DNA from: Halobacteriovoraceae bacterium
GTDB taxonomy: Bacteria > Bdellovibrionota > Bacteriovoracia > Bacteriovoracales > Bacteriovoracaceae
NCBI GenBank assembly: GCA_002711995.1
Contig: PASN01000008.1
Span: 124,001-188,000, forward strand
Reading direction: 5' to 3'
DNA length: 64,000 bases
The first letter of the stretch is position 1. The number at the start of each line of letters is the position of its first letter. The notes under the pieces were generated by a model, which did no database searches, had not been told where the DNA came from, and saw only the letters and a list, made by a program, of their open reading frames with translations. The translations under genes and the position numbers were made by a program. This document shows positions 17,070 to 24,586 of this stretch, piece after piece.

Positions 17070-18428
17070 ATGAAAGAAAAAAGTTTACACATTTTATTGG
17101 TGGAAGATGATAAATATTTTCGTTTAGGAATAAAAGACATTCTTCACAAATACGGAGTGATATTAGAAGCAGACAACGTAAAAGACGCCAAACACCTGTT
17201 AAAGACGCAAAAAATTGACTTGGCGCTTATAGATATTCACCTAGGCGAAGATCCCTTAGGTATCGAAGTATTGGAATACGCTAGTAGACAGGAAGTACCT
17301 TCCATTGTTCTTAGCTCCTGTGACAATGATGAAATTACTGAACTTGCATACGACGCAGGATGTGAACACTTTCTGGTGAAGCGCCACTTTAGGAAACATC
17401 TTGAACCTTATATTCAAAATATAATTAAAAACATTCAAGGAAGCCTTTTAGAGGATTTTTTTAAAAGAAACTTTATAACTCAAGACTCGGAGACAATTAA
17501 ACAGATTCGCAGTCTGTGTGAAATTAACCTAACCGGAAAAACGATTTTTATTTCAGGTGAGACAGGTGTGGGAAAATCCCTCATTGGTAGACTTCTTCAT
17601 TCCCTGAATTTTGACGAGAGCGCTCCATTTGTTCATTTAAACTGTTCAGAGATACCTGAAAACCTTCTGGAGGCCGAACTATTCGGCGCCAAGAAAGGGT
17701 CGTTCACAGGCTGTGACAAAGACCGCATAGGACGTCTTAGCCAGGCAGATGGTGGTATACTCTTTTTGGATGAAATAGCCACCATGTCCAAAAACATGCA
17801 ACAAAAACTTCTAAAGGCCATAGATGAAAAGACTTTCTACCCTATTGGAAGTCCAACAGTTGTAAAATCAAATTTCACACTTATAAGCGCAACTTGCGAG
17901 GACTTGTTTGAGAAGGTATCCAACAACAGCTTCAGGAAGGATCTATTTTTTAGAATTAATGGAATAAATTTGGATATCAGGCCACTTAGGGAAAGAAGGA
18001 ATGACATAAAGCTACTCGTTAAACATTTCCTGAAAACATCGCCAAGAAAGATAGTTGTGAAGAAGGAAGCTCTAGAGTCCCTTATGGCCTATGACTGGCC
18101 AGGCAATATTAGAGAGCTACTAAAAGTTGTGGAAGTTCTAACCTCAAGCTCCAAAGGGGTTATCAAGCGCGTAGACCTCCCCGCCAATATTCTTTCCAAG
18201 AATGTTGATTCGGAAATCGAACATTCGGATTCCGAAGAAAACCCACTTCTCACCAATGCTCAAAAGAAATTTATTTCCAAAAATGGGCTCAAAAGTTACA
18301 TGCGGGAACTAGAAAAGGTCGCTGTCGCAATGGCCTTAAAAGAAAACAATGGCAAGATTGCCAAAAGTATCAAAGACTTAAGAATATCCTCTTCAGCTTT
18401 TTATCGTGTGATGGAGTCTCTGAACTAA
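17070..18428 (+). CDS. Sigma-54-dependent response regulator (NtrC family)
   Basis: A transcription activator that uses ATP to open sigma-54 promoters. The 452-aa protein has a receiver domain (1 to about 120, acidic Glu12-Asp13, phosphoacceptor Asp55, Lys in FLVKRHF), an AAA+ domain (about 135-370: Walker A GETGVGKS, the sigma-54 contact loop as GSFTGC in place of GAFTGA, Walker B GGILFLDEI, sensor WPGNIREL) and a C-terminal Fis-type helix-turn-helix. The A-to-C change in the contact loop is unusual but the key Thr is kept. No partner kinase is nearby. A near-perfect sigma-54 promoter lies 3 bp after its stop codon and drives the next genes, which are thus probable targets. Confidence 0.93.
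   Translation: MKEKSLHILLVEDDKYFRLGIKDILHKYGVILEADNVKDAKHLLKTQKIDLALIDIHLGEDPLGIEVLEYASRQEVPSIVLSSCDNDEITELAYDAGCEHFLVKRHFRKHLEPYIQNIIKNIQGSLLEDFFKRNFITQDSETIKQIRSLCEINLTGKTIFISGETGVGKSLIGRLLHSLNFDESAPFVHLNCSEIPENLLEAELFGAKKGSFTGCDKDRIGRLSQADGGILFLDEIATMSKNMQQKLLKAIDEKTFYPIGSPTVVKSNFTLISATCEDLFEKVSNNSFRKDLFFRINGINLDIRPLRERRNDIKLLVKHFLKTSPRKIVVKKEALESLMAYDWPGNIRELLKVVEVLTSSSKGVIKRVDLPANILSKNVDSEIEHSDSEENPLLTNAQKKFISKNGLKSYMRELEKVAVAMALKENNGKIAKSIKDLRISSSAFYRVMESLN
18209..18236. promoter_or_regulatory. Paired 13-bp palindromes, candidate sigma-54 enhancer
   Basis: TTCGGATTCCGAA at 18224-18236 is a perfect palindrome around its centre. A second copy, TTCGGAAATCGAA (10 of 13), is at 18209-18221. 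They lie in the end of the activator gene, about 200 bp upstream of the sigma-54 promoter, a usual enhancer distance. The same motif is upstream of the activator (17014-17026). Confidence 0.5.
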
Positions 18429-18431
18429 AAG

Positions 18432-18447
18432 TGGCGCGCACATTGCT
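18432..18447 (+). promoter_or_regulatory. Sigma-54 (-24/-12) promoter
   Basis: TGGCGCG-CACA-TTGCT matches the consensus TGGCACG-N4-TTGCW at all but one fixed position, with the GG at 18433-18434 and GC at 18445-18446 at the required spacing. It starts 3 bp after the activator stop and lies 40 bp upstream of the ATG at 18487. Confidence 0.85.
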
Positions 18448-18486
18448 ATATCCCCTGTCATAAAGGAAACAAACACAGGGGAAAAA

Positions 18487-18825
18487 ATGAATTATCAAAA
18501 TTCAATTATCAAAAATTACAGGAACAATTTTCCAAACAGGTCTCTTAGAGTTACGGCACAAGAAACAGGAATCAATATGAGCAGGCTTCATCGAATCTTT
18601 AATGGAGCTGAAATGAAGCTTCAGGAATATGAGGCCTTCGAGAAGTGCTTAAGAAAACAGTCCTGTGGAGGCTCACAGCTTAAGTTCGTAGAAAGGATTT
18701 TAGAAGGTCTAAGCCTCATGAGTGAGAAGGAGCTTAGTTTTTTTGAAGTTGAAATCAACCACATAGTTAAACTTAAACAATTCACTGGTGAATCCAGCAT
18801 TGGACAAAGCGCTTTGGCGCAATAA
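18487..18825 (+). CDS. Small helix-turn-helix protein
   Basis: A 112-aa protein of unknown target. Residues about 15-55 (NRSLRVTAQETGINMSRLHR, then FNGAEMKLQEYEAFEKCL) read as a Cro/XRE-like helix-turn-helix, so DNA binding is likely. The rest is helical and charged. The start is supported by AGGGG 6 bp upstream. It is the first gene after the sigma-54 promoter and is followed by the next gene with 12 bp between. The arrangement recalls the paired HTH proteins common in Bdellovibrionota (TIGR02147-type), but I cannot confirm membership. Confidence 0.7.
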   Translation: MNYQNSIIKNYRNNFPNRSLRVTAQETGINMSRLHRIFNGAEMKLQEYEAFEKCLRKQSCGGSQLKFVERILEGLSLMSEKELSFFEVEINHIVKLKQFTGESSIGQSALAQ

Positions 18826-18837
18826 AGGGAGCAATAG

Positions 18838-19311
18838 ATGTATAATTTTACGATACTTGAAAGAATGGTGCTTGAATCGATTAACAAGGGAGATAAGGGG
18901 CTTTATGAAATAGTAGAAGACACCGGCCTTGAACAAAAGGTTTGCGAGAATGTTCTCTACTCCCTTATGGCCAAAGGTCTGATTAAAATCAGCGGAACAA
19001 AATATATTATCAGCGACAACCTCTCTGAAGGAATAATTGCTGAGCTTAAAAACCAACTCAACATGACTGTTGAAATTAACACTTTGGTTAGAGAATGCGT
19101 AAAGTCTTCGCTTATGGAGGGAGAAGATTCTTTTAAGTTTAAAAAAGTGTATATGAGTGAGAGTGATAAAAAGTTTCTAAAGGGAATGCTTTATAATCTT
19201 GAAAGTTTTTTGGACGGCCTCAAAAACAATAAGGGAGCGACAAAAGAGGAAACATTTATTTTTTGGGGCGGAGAAAATTATGCAAAAGCTGTTAATAAAT
19301 ATATTTCTTAG
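18838..19311 (+). CDS. Winged-helix-like protein of unknown function
   Basis: A 157-aa cytoplasmic protein. Residues about 1-65 look like a winged helix: ILERMVLESINKGD, YEIVEDTGLEQKVCENVL, SLMAKGLIKISGTKYII. The C-terminal half is helical and ends with FIFWGGENYAKAVNKY. That tail, plus the neighbouring HTH gene, suggests a relation to the TIGR02147-type regulators, which is inference only. A GGGAGC SD precedes the ATG. The 3' end overlaps the lipoprotein gene by 32 bp, so the two are translationally linked. Confidence 0.7.
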   Translation: MYNFTILERMVLESINKGDKGLYEIVEDTGLEQKVCENVLYSLMAKGLIKISGTKYIISDNLSEGIIAELKNQLNMTVEINTLVRECVKSSLMEGEDSFKFKKVYMSESDKKFLKGMLYNLESFLDGLKNNKGATKEETFIFWGGENYAKAVNKYIS

Positions 19312-20656
19312 CTCTCTTATTGCTTGTGGGGCCAAGAACAAGTCTGGCCCATCCGAGATTTTAATACTTGGAAGCAACGATAGCGGCAACAGGGTTAGCT
19401 CCCTGTTTATGCCAAAGCTTGAAATTCTTTATATGAAAGATATGAATCGCTCCCTAGACGTAAAGAAGATTAATGGCGACTCACTTTTTGAAAAGCATTT
19501 TTTCACCCACTATAAGGGGCAATTCGACAAGCAAAGTATAAAAGTGCCACACTTTAAAATGAAAGGTAGGCAGTTCTTTAAAGTTAAGGGAAGTTCCAAA
19601 TTCCTAGCAAAAATAAAAGTTAAAGACTTCAAGGCCTTAAACACCCTCACCATTCGTTTTTACAACTTTGATGCACCAGAGGAAAGCTTGCCTCTACACC
19701 TTGGAAACTACGAATTGGAGAGAGAAATAATTGAGCTCGAATTTGAAACTGCGACTTTCTCAAATGTCACTACGTTGGCCATGGAGATTGTCGACTTTAA
19801 CTACAAGAAAAAAAACAAGGCCATCAACCACCTTCAAGAATTGGATAACTTTAAACGAAATCACTATAGATTGAGTGTGACAAGCTCAACTAAAACTCTC
19901 CAGGCCTACGTTCCAACAGACCTATCGCTCACTCAAGCGCTTAGCAAAATGAAGATTAATCATCGCACTAATAGCTTCGCAAAAATCACTCAATTACTTG
20001 GAGTCTCAGGTTCAAATAAAAAAATGAGTCTTTGGAACTTTCCGGATGCCGCGGGAATATGGGAAGTTGTAAATACTCCCTCTCAGTCATTGAACTATAG
20101 ACCTCTAGGTGGCGAAAACATTCTCATAAAATGGGTATCTGTTAGGGATATTCTGACAAAGGTTTACAGGAGAGAAACTGAAAATATTAGATTAGACTCC
20201 CCGGAGATAAAAATAGATTGGAAAGGGGCCATAAGGGTTGAAATCACTGATCTTAAAATAGACCGTCTACTTCCCTACCAAACAGCTCAGGAGGTCGGCG
20301 CAAATCAAGTGTACTTCAAAGTCATATCCACTAGAGAGAGGGATAGAAAAGAAAAAAAGAATGGAAGGTGCACTGTCAAGAAGCACTTTGTAGGCTGGAA
20401 GCGCACCTCAATAAATGATCCTCACTTAAAAATTGCTTCTGGCGTCCATGAGATGACTGCGACAAAAGTGGTTTTAAAGAAAAAGAGCAGCATTTTTTTC
20501 AAGTTAAAAACAAAAAGAAAAAGCATTGCCCATGGTTATACAAACAAAACGTGCAAACGTGGAGCTAAGCTTAACTACGCTTTGGGCACAAAGACTAAGA
20601 GCGTGAGCGAAAAGCTTGAAGGCATTGCAACGATTACAAGAATCTACAATGACTAG
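19280..20656 (+). CDS. Lipoprotein of unknown function, sigma-54 operon
   Basis: A 458-aa predicted lipoprotein: hydrophobic signal LLINIFLSSLIAC with the lipobox Cys at about residue 17, followed by GAKNKSG. The rest is rich in Lys and beta-prone segments, with two Cys near the end (KNGRCTV, KTCKRG). No known domain was recognised. I start it at ATG 19280, where GGAG lies 7 bp upstream and a signal peptide follows at once; the longer reading from 19199 would bury the signal. It is the last gene of the sigma-54 operon and probably its envelope-located output. The stop shares bases with the convergent psd stop. Confidence 0.75.
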   Translation: MQKLLINIFLSSLIACGAKNKSGPSEILILGSNDSGNRVSSLFMPKLEILYMKDMNRSLDVKKINGDSLFEKHFFTHYKGQFDKQSIKVPHFKMKGRQFFKVKGSSKFLAKIKVKDFKALNTLTIRFYNFDAPEESLPLHLGNYELEREIIELEFETATFSNVTTLAMEIVDFNYKKKNKAINHLQELDNFKRNHYRLSVTSSTKTLQAYVPTDLSLTQALSKMKINHRTNSFAKITQLLGVSGSNKKMSLWNFPDAAGIWEVVNTPSQSLNYRPLGGENILIKWVSVRDILTKVYRRETENIRLDSPEIKIDWKGAIRVEITDLKIDRLLPYQTAQEVGANQVYFKVISTRERDRKEKKNGRCTVKKHFVGWKRTSINDPHLKIASGVHEMTATKVVLKKKSSIFFKLKTKRKSIAHGYTNKTCKRGAKLNYALGTKTKSVSEKLEGIATITRIYND

Positions 20657-21573
20657 ACTTTTCTGCCTATCTCATCACCTAAGTGAATGTAGGTTTCTCT
20701 TCCCTGCTTAGTATTGTCTAAAATATCTTGAGAAGGGCTCCATTTGCCCTTCTCGCCCATTAAGATCACAGTGGAGCCACCAAAAAGAAAGTAACCTTTC
20801 TCATCCCCTCGTTTGAAAGGCCTATCTTCAGGATGTGACTGAACAATTTTTCCAACACATACGGCCCCGACCTCAACATAGGCGAGTTTTCCAAAGTTCT
20901 TGGTTTCTAGTATCGAAACTCTTCGTTCGTTGGCCATGAAGATATCATTCTTAAATTTCAAAGCAAGAGGATTAACGGAATGGTACTCTCCTTTAATGTG
21001 GTAGTTCGCAATGGTTTTTCCATCGTCAATATAATGGTAACGATGGTAATCAACAGGACATAGCCTAGCGATAAGAATAGGCCCTCCGGCAAAGTCTTTT
21101 GCCAGTTCAGGGTTTCTAAGAATCTTTTCTTCATTCAGATACTTCCCTTTTACCGGAACAACAGTATCTTCATTTACAGATTCATAACCGTAGTATCTTG
21201 CCTCAGCGCATGCGGGTAAAACAGCTTCATCAGAGTTGAATGCCCTTTTTCCCTCTCTAAATTTTCTAATAAAGAATTCATTGAAGTTTTTATAAGACAG
21301 ACTCTGATTGCTGACTTTTCTGCTGCCGGGCTCGTAGTCATTTAAATCAATGGCAAAATTCTTGACAAATTTTGGCACCTTTAGCTTAGAGGTCATGCTG
21401 TTTTGCATTAGCCCGTATGTCTTGGATATGTACTTATTTGCAAAAAAAGGTGTCAGAATTTTACCCGGGGTCGAGTTATACAAAAGTTTGACCATAAAAT
21501 CGCCATACACTTTTTCCGTCTCTAATTGTCCGGTATATCGATTAAAAAACTCTATACTATCTTGCTTGCTCAC
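20653..21573 (-). CDS. psd: Phosphatidylserine decarboxylase
   Basis: A pyruvoyl enzyme of the inner membrane making phosphatidylethanolamine. The 306-aa proenzyme has the autocleavage motif FGGST, where cleavage before Ser267 would give the small alpha chain, plus CPVDYHRYHY and YHSVNPLALK, hallmarks of the family. The GGST sequence in place of LGST places it with the Psd variants of about 300 aa rather than the short 230-aa form. The GTG start has AAGG 9 bp upstream. It is convergent with the lipoprotein gene, both stop codons reading TAG within a shared CTAG. Confidence 0.93.
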   Translation of the reverse strand: MSKQDSIEFFNRYTGQLETEKVYGDFMVKLLYNSTPGKILTPFFANKYISKTYGLMQNSMTSKLKVPKFVKNFAIDLNDYEPGSRKVSNQSLSYKNFNEFFIRKFREGKRAFNSDEAVLPACAEARYYGYESVNEDTVVPVKGKYLNEEKILRNPELAKDFAGGPILIARLCPVDYHRYHYIDDGKTIANYHIKGEYHSVNPLALKFKNDIFMANERRVSILETKNFGKLAYVEVGAVCVGKIVQSHPEDRPFKRGDEKGYFLFGGSTVILMGEKGKWSPSQDILDNTKQGRETYIHLGDEIGRKV

Positions 21574-21658
21574 GATGTAACCTTTTGCACTTATAGAAAA
21601 TGCGTTATTTTTCCACTAAAATATTACCTCTAATCAAGACAATAGAAAAGGAAACCCT

Positions 21659-22753
21659 ATGAGATTCTTCATTTATGTTTTGTGTATCGCCAACTTAAGC
21701 TCATGCTTTGCCAAAGACGAAGTTGAAAAGCCCATTGTTCCAAAAACGGACACTCCCTCGGATGTAGTCAAGGAAATGAAGGAGCTTCTCGACGCAGAGA
21801 AACGTATAATAAATGTATACCACTCCGTTGTTGGCTCCGTTGTTAACGTTTCCAACATCAGAGTCTCCGACAATTTCTTCTATGGAAAAGTTGAGGTGCC
21901 ACAAGGTTCTGGCTCAGGTTTTATATGGGATGACGATGGCCATATTGTTACCAATTTCCACGTTGTTCAAGGTGGTGACAACTTTGTTGTTACATTCCAT
22001 GACGATTCAAAACAATACAAAGCTGAGGTGGTTGGAGTTGCTCCAAAAAAAGACATTGCAGTTTTAAAATTAAAAGAAATGCCAAAATCTCTTAAGCCAG
22101 TGAGTGTTGGAACCTCCAAAGAACTTCTCGTTGGACAGTCTGCGCTCGCTCTTGGCAATCCATTTGGACTTGATCACTCGATTTCAAAAGGGATCATCTC
22201 CGCGCTTGGAAGAAAAATCCAGGGCATAGGAGGGGTTAAAATCCATGACATGATTCAAACTGACGCCGCCATCAATCAAGGAAACTCTGGTGGTCCCTTG
22301 CTAAACTCCAAGGGAGAGGTCATAGGAATGAACACGATGATTTTTTCCACGTCAGGATCCAGTGCGGGACTTGGCTTTGCTGTGCCAGTGGACACCATTA
22401 AAAGATACGTCCCACAGCTTATAAAGCACGGGAAAATTATTAGGCCGGGACTTGGAATTGGAATTCTTGAAGATGCTGTTGCTGAACGATACATTGGGAA
22501 AAAAGGCGCGGCCATATCCTTTGTTGACCCAGATGGCGCCGCGGCCAAAGCGGGTCTCAGAGGCATGATGCGAGACAGCTATGGAAGAATCTATATTGGA
22601 GATGTCATTACGAAAATAGCAGGCCAAAAAGTTTCTGGCCTAGATGATATCTACCATGCTCTAGACGATCATAAAATTGGTGACGAAGTTGAAGTTGAAT
22701 TCTTAAGGGAAGGAAAAAGAAAAACCACAGAAGTAAAACTACAGGCCTTGTAA
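21659..22753 (+). CDS. HtrA/Deg-family serine protease with PDZ domain, probable lipoprotein
   Basis: An envelope quality-control protease. The 364-aa protein begins with a lipoprotein-type signal (NLSSC, Cys about 16). The S1C domain has the full triad: His101 in TNFHVV, Asp132 in KKDIAVL and Ser210 in GNSGGP. It is followed by one PDZ domain (about 265-360, GAAAKAGLRG, IGDVITKIAGQKV). A single PDZ makes it DegS/DegQ-like in layout, but DegS is anchored by a helix, not by lipid. SD AAGGAAA precedes the ATG. Its 3' end overlaps the convergent aminotransferase by 15 bp. Confidence 0.92.
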   Translation: MRFFIYVLCIANLSSCFAKDEVEKPIVPKTDTPSDVVKEMKELLDAEKRIINVYHSVVGSVVNVSNIRVSDNFFYGKVEVPQGSGSGFIWDDDGHIVTNFHVVQGGDNFVVTFHDDSKQYKAEVVGVAPKKDIAVLKLKEMPKSLKPVSVGTSKELLVGQSALALGNPFGLDHSISKGIISALGRKIQGIGGVKIHDMIQTDAAINQGNSGGPLLNSKGEVIGMNTMIFSTSGSSAGLGFAVPVDTIKRYVPQLIKHGKIIRPGLGIGILEDAVAERYIGKKGAAISFVDPDGAAAKAGLRGMMRDSYGRIYIGDVITKIAGQKVSGLDDIYHALDDHKIGDEVEVEFLREGKRKTTEVKLQAL

Positions 22754-23890
22754 ATTTTCCAAGGCCTTGTTTAAAGTGTCATCACTCTTTGCATAACAAA
22801 TTCTAAGGTAATGATTTCCTTCTTCGGAGTTTAAATAAAATGCCGAAGGAGGAATTGTTGCCACTTTATGCTCAACGATCAACTTTTCACAAAACTCAAC
22901 ATCATTCAGCTTTGTGATACCTTTCAATGGAAGCATTATAAAATACGTTCCCTGGGGGGCGTTGAAGTTGATTCCCATCTTTGAAAGACCATTCATAAAC
23001 AGATCCCTCTTCTTTTGATAAGTTTCCTTAAAACCCTGGAGGTAATCTTTAGACTCTCTGAGCGCTTCCGCCACGGCCAACTGCAAAGGAGTCGCTATGG
23101 AAAAAGTAATATATTGGTGAATCTTTCTTATTCGATCAGTGATCTCAGGATTTGCGCAACACCAACCAACTTTCCAGCCAGTCAAACCAAATGTCTTACC
23201 AGCGCTGGATATGGTGATTGTTCTCTCTTTCATTCCGTCCAAGCACGCAAAGGGAATATGTTTATTGTCGTCATATACAAGGTGTTCATAAACTTCATCA
23301 CTTAGAACAAAACAATCGAACTTAGTGGCCAATGAAGCAATTGGTTTTAATTCGCTTTCGGTGAACACCTTCCCAGTTGGATTATGGGGACTATTAATGA
23401 TCACTAGCTTTGTCTGATGAGAGAAGGCCTCCTCAAGTTTTTGTTGGTTGTATGAGAAGTTTTCACCTTCTAGGGTAACAGCAACAGGAATACCTCCTGC
23501 CAACTTAATACTTGAAAGGTATGAATCGTACACAGGCTCAAAAACCACCACCTCATCCCCAGGGTTTATCAAGGATTGAATCGTGGCAAAGATACCCTCT
23601 GTCGCTCCATTTACAACCGTGACCTCAGAGTCTTTATTATAAGAGAGGTCATACCACTTAGAATAAACGTTTGATATTTCTGCCCTCAGTTTGGGCACAC
23701 CGGCAAATGGAGCGTACTGATTGAAGCCTTTGCTAATATAGTCAGAAGCGCTCTTTTTGATGAATTCTGGCCCATCAAAGTCTGGAAAGCCTTGGGATAG
23801 ATTAATAGCGTTATGCTTTGCAGCTTTTTGACTCATTACTGCAAATATTGAATCTTCAAAGCCTTCTGTTCTATTGGCAAAAGAGCGCAT
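22739..23890 (-). CDS. PLP-dependent class I aminotransferase (methionine/kynurenine aminotransferase-like)
   Basis: A fold-type I aminotransferase of 383 aa. Motifs in order: NLSQGFPDFDGP, NQYAPFAGVPKLR, VVNGATEGIF, NSPHNPTGKVF, VLSDEVYEHLVYD and SSAGKTFGLTGWKVGW, whose Lys is the PLP-binding residue. The opening SQGFPDFDGP and the overall pattern fit the YbdL/kynurenine-glutamine transaminase K branch, which uses methionine and aromatic amino acids. Substrate is not certain. The SD is GAGG 6 bp from the ATG. It is divergent from the Crp-like gene and overlaps htrA at its 3' end. Confidence 0.88.
   Translation of the reverse strand: MRSFANRTEGFEDSIFAVMSQKAAKHNAINLSQGFPDFDGPEFIKKSASDYISKGFNQYAPFAGVPKLRAEISNVYSKWYDLSYNKDSEVTVVNGATEGIFATIQSLINPGDEVVVFEPVYDSYLSSIKLAGGIPVAVTLEGENFSYNQQKLEEAFSHQTKLVIINSPHNPTGKVFTESELKPIASLATKFDCFVLSDEVYEHLVYDDNKHIPFACLDGMKERTITISSAGKTFGLTGWKVGWCCANPEITDRIRKIHQYITFSIATPLQLAVAEALRESKDYLQGFKETYQKKRDLFMNGLSKMGINFNAPQGTYFIMLPLKGITKLNDVEFCEKLIVEHKVATIPPSAFYLNSEEGNHYLRICYAKSDDTLNKALENLQGL
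22743..22767. terminator. Hairpin between convergent htrA and aminotransferase genes
   Basis: AGGCCTTG and CAAGGCCT form an 8-bp perfect stem with a 9-nt loop spanning the overlapping gene ends, followed on the plus strand by a short T-rich run. It is probably a weak terminator. Confidence 0.4.
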
Positions 23891-23981
23891 TTTAGCCTCG
23901 CGTTAAAATTAGAATTAAGAATATACAATGTACGTTCGAAAAAATATAATAGCTGCTAAATTATGTAAAACAGAAGGTTTC

Positions 23982-24572
23982 ATGGCCCTAATATCTGATC
24001 AATTAAGAAGTCATATGCAATCCATGGTGTCTTCGCCAATCGAAAATTGGCAAGGCCTTGAGGATATAACGAATATTAAGAATTTGCGCAAAGGCGAGCA
24101 CTACTTTCAACATTTTGACAGTTGTGACGAGGTGGCAATTGTAAGCTCAGGTCTTTTTCGCTTCTACCTTATTGACCAAGAAGGCGAAGAGAAAACTTAC
24201 TCTTTTATTCAAGAGAAAGGCTTCATTGTTGATTTCTTTCTAACTTGGGAAAACGCCCCATCAATGGTTTCCTGCCAAGCGATTGAGGACAGCACGGTCT
24301 ACACTATTAAATATAGCGCTCTAGTTGAACTAATGGAAAAAGATAGAGTGTGGAGCGATGTCTATAGAGAGATTCTGCGCAGGGCCTATATGAGTAAAAC
24401 CAAGCGAGAGATTGAATTTGTTCTACATAATGCCAAAGAAAGACTTAAAAGGTGCATGCGTTCAAAACATCTTGATGTTTCCCGAGTTCCAAAAACTTAC
24501 CTTGCAAGTTATCTGGGAATTGCTCCACCTTCACTGTCTCGTCTTCTTAGAGAAATCAAAGAGAGTAATTAG
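23982..24572 (+). CDS. Crp/Fnr-family transcription regulator
   Basis: A 196-aa regulator with an N-terminal cyclic-nucleotide-binding-like barrel (RKGEHYFQHFDSCDEVAIVSSG..., about 30-120) and a C-terminal winged helix (KTYLASYLGIAPPSLSRLLREI). The cAMP-contacting Arg/Ser motif of Crp and the cysteine cluster of Fnr are not visible, so the ligand is unknown. I start it at ATG 23982 with AAGG 5 bp upstream; an in-frame ATG at 23928 would add 18 residues without an SD. It is divergent from the aminotransferase gene. Confidence 0.82.
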   Translation: MALISDQLRSHMQSMVSSPIENWQGLEDITNIKNLRKGEHYFQHFDSCDEVAIVSSGLFRFYLIDQEGEEKTYSFIQEKGFIVDFFLTWENAPSMVSCQAIEDSTVYTIKYSALVELMEKDRVWSDVYREILRRAYMSKTKREIEFVLHNAKERLKRCMRSKHLDVSRVPKTYLASYLGIAPPSLSRLLREIKESN

Positions 24573-24586
24573 ATACTACTCTCTTT
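24558..24586. terminator. Bidirectional terminator shared by two convergent genes
   Basis: AAAGAGAGTA and TACTCTCTTT pair as a perfect 10-bp stem around a 9-nt loop that contains both stop codons. A-rich and T-rich ends flank the core on each strand, which suits termination in both directions. Confidence 0.6.

Noticed and set aside
19199-19279. N-terminal extension of the sigma-54 operon lipoprotein
   Set aside because: The extension is charged and would place the lipobox too far from the N-terminus; ATG 19280 has an SD and a signal peptide.
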